Shown here: positions 63,898 through 64,000 of the stretch, one piece after another
Layout of the letters: every line of letters begins with the position of its first letter
How positions within the stretch are numbered: the first letter of the stretch is position 1
DNA from: Paenibacillus sonchi
Lineage (GTDB): Bacteria > Bacillota > Bacilli > Paenibacillales > Paenibacillaceae
Length of the DNA: 64,000 bases
Direction: 5' to 3'
Assembly: GCF_016772475.1 (NCBI RefSeq)
Contig: NZ_CP068596.1
Coordinates: forward strand, 124,001 to 188,000
Notes under the pieces: model-generated
The model's database searches: none
Told to the model about the DNA's origin: nothing
Seen by the model: only the letters and a program-made list of their open reading frames with translations
Made by a program: the position numbers and the translations under genes

Positions 63898-64000
63898 TTA
63901 AAAATTAAATGCAAGTTGTCCTTCAGTAACCCGGAGAGATTTTTTAGTTTTCTCGCGTGCTGAACCAGTAATTACATGCACTTCCTTCTGCCATTCTTTC
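63898..64000 (-). CDS. 3' end of a gene running off the window
   Basis: Minus-strand frame without stops up to the window edge, ending in VTEGQLAFNF and TAA at 63898-63900, just before a terminator. Too short to identify. Confidence 0.45.
   Translation of the reverse strand, partial: KEWQKEVHVITGSAREKTKKSLRVTEGQLAFNF

Overview
The window looks like a Paenibacillus-type genome (Bacillota). The clues are strong AGGAGG ribosome sites with frequent TTG/GTG starts, a Spo0E-like phosphatase, an RRNPP-type peptide quorum-sensing pair of the Paenibacillus Alo kind, SLH and copper-amine-oxidase-N surface proteins, and the tail of a trans-AT polyketide cluster. I saw no rRNA, tRNA or CRISPR array.

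Layout. (1) 1-5975 is the end of a biosynthetic cluster: a UvrA-like ATPase (frameshifted), a PksB-like metallo-hydrolase, a small Cys-rich protein, an Sfp-type phosphopantetheinyl transferase and a PksD-like trans acyl hydrolase, closed by three hairpins. (2) 5982-21750 is a lower-GC accessory island: a HicB-like orphan, a LytTR regulator lacking the usual phospho-acceptor Asp, a tyrosine integrase, HTH and AbrB regulators, unknown genes, a protein with two HicB-like domains, decayed repeat-rich gaps, and a five-gene operon (17083-21290) that looks like a Gram-positive PRTRC-like ubiquitin-type cassette: E1/ThiF, E2-like, and one protein joining a ubiquitin-like domain to a JAMM peptidase domain. 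An IS200 TnpA remnant follows. (3) 21776-25115 holds an Alo-like HTH-TPR receptor with its overlapping propeptide gene, flanked by two XRE regulators, then a Spo0E-like gene and a small membrane protein. (4) 25130-30490 holds a second integrase, a Cas8c-C-terminus-like/HTH protein, small genes behind a well-formed operator-promoter, a phage-like three-gene cluster and a secreted nuclease. (5) 30546-35600 is a broken third integrase whose coding 3' end recurs behind successive downstream genes, like a serially built cassette array. (6) 35600-43980 holds an SLH-protein remnant, a group II intron placed right after a terminator hairpin, a copper-amine-oxidase-N protein, a membrane protein, dispersed repeats and an IS630 remnant. 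(7) 44240-64000 holds two DinG/XPD-like helicases, two very large unknown proteins, a PLD-family protein (frameshifted), LuxR and PadR regulators, a YdjM-like membrane protein, a possible Rad52-like annealing protein, a DHFR-like protein and small Cys-rich genes.

Two points affect reading. First, at least ten apparent gene breaks (UvrA-like, Ub-JAMM, integrase, SLH, large unknown protein, PLD) are each repaired by adding one base in or beside a short homopolymer. Deletion-only breaks of this kind suggest consensus errors rather than true pseudogenes. Second, several long gaps (12.7-13.5, 15.6-17.0, 42.1-43.4, 52.7-53.6, 54.5-55.2 kb) hold no convincing gene, and some carry a dispersed repeat centred on AATAAAGTAKTAGACTG.
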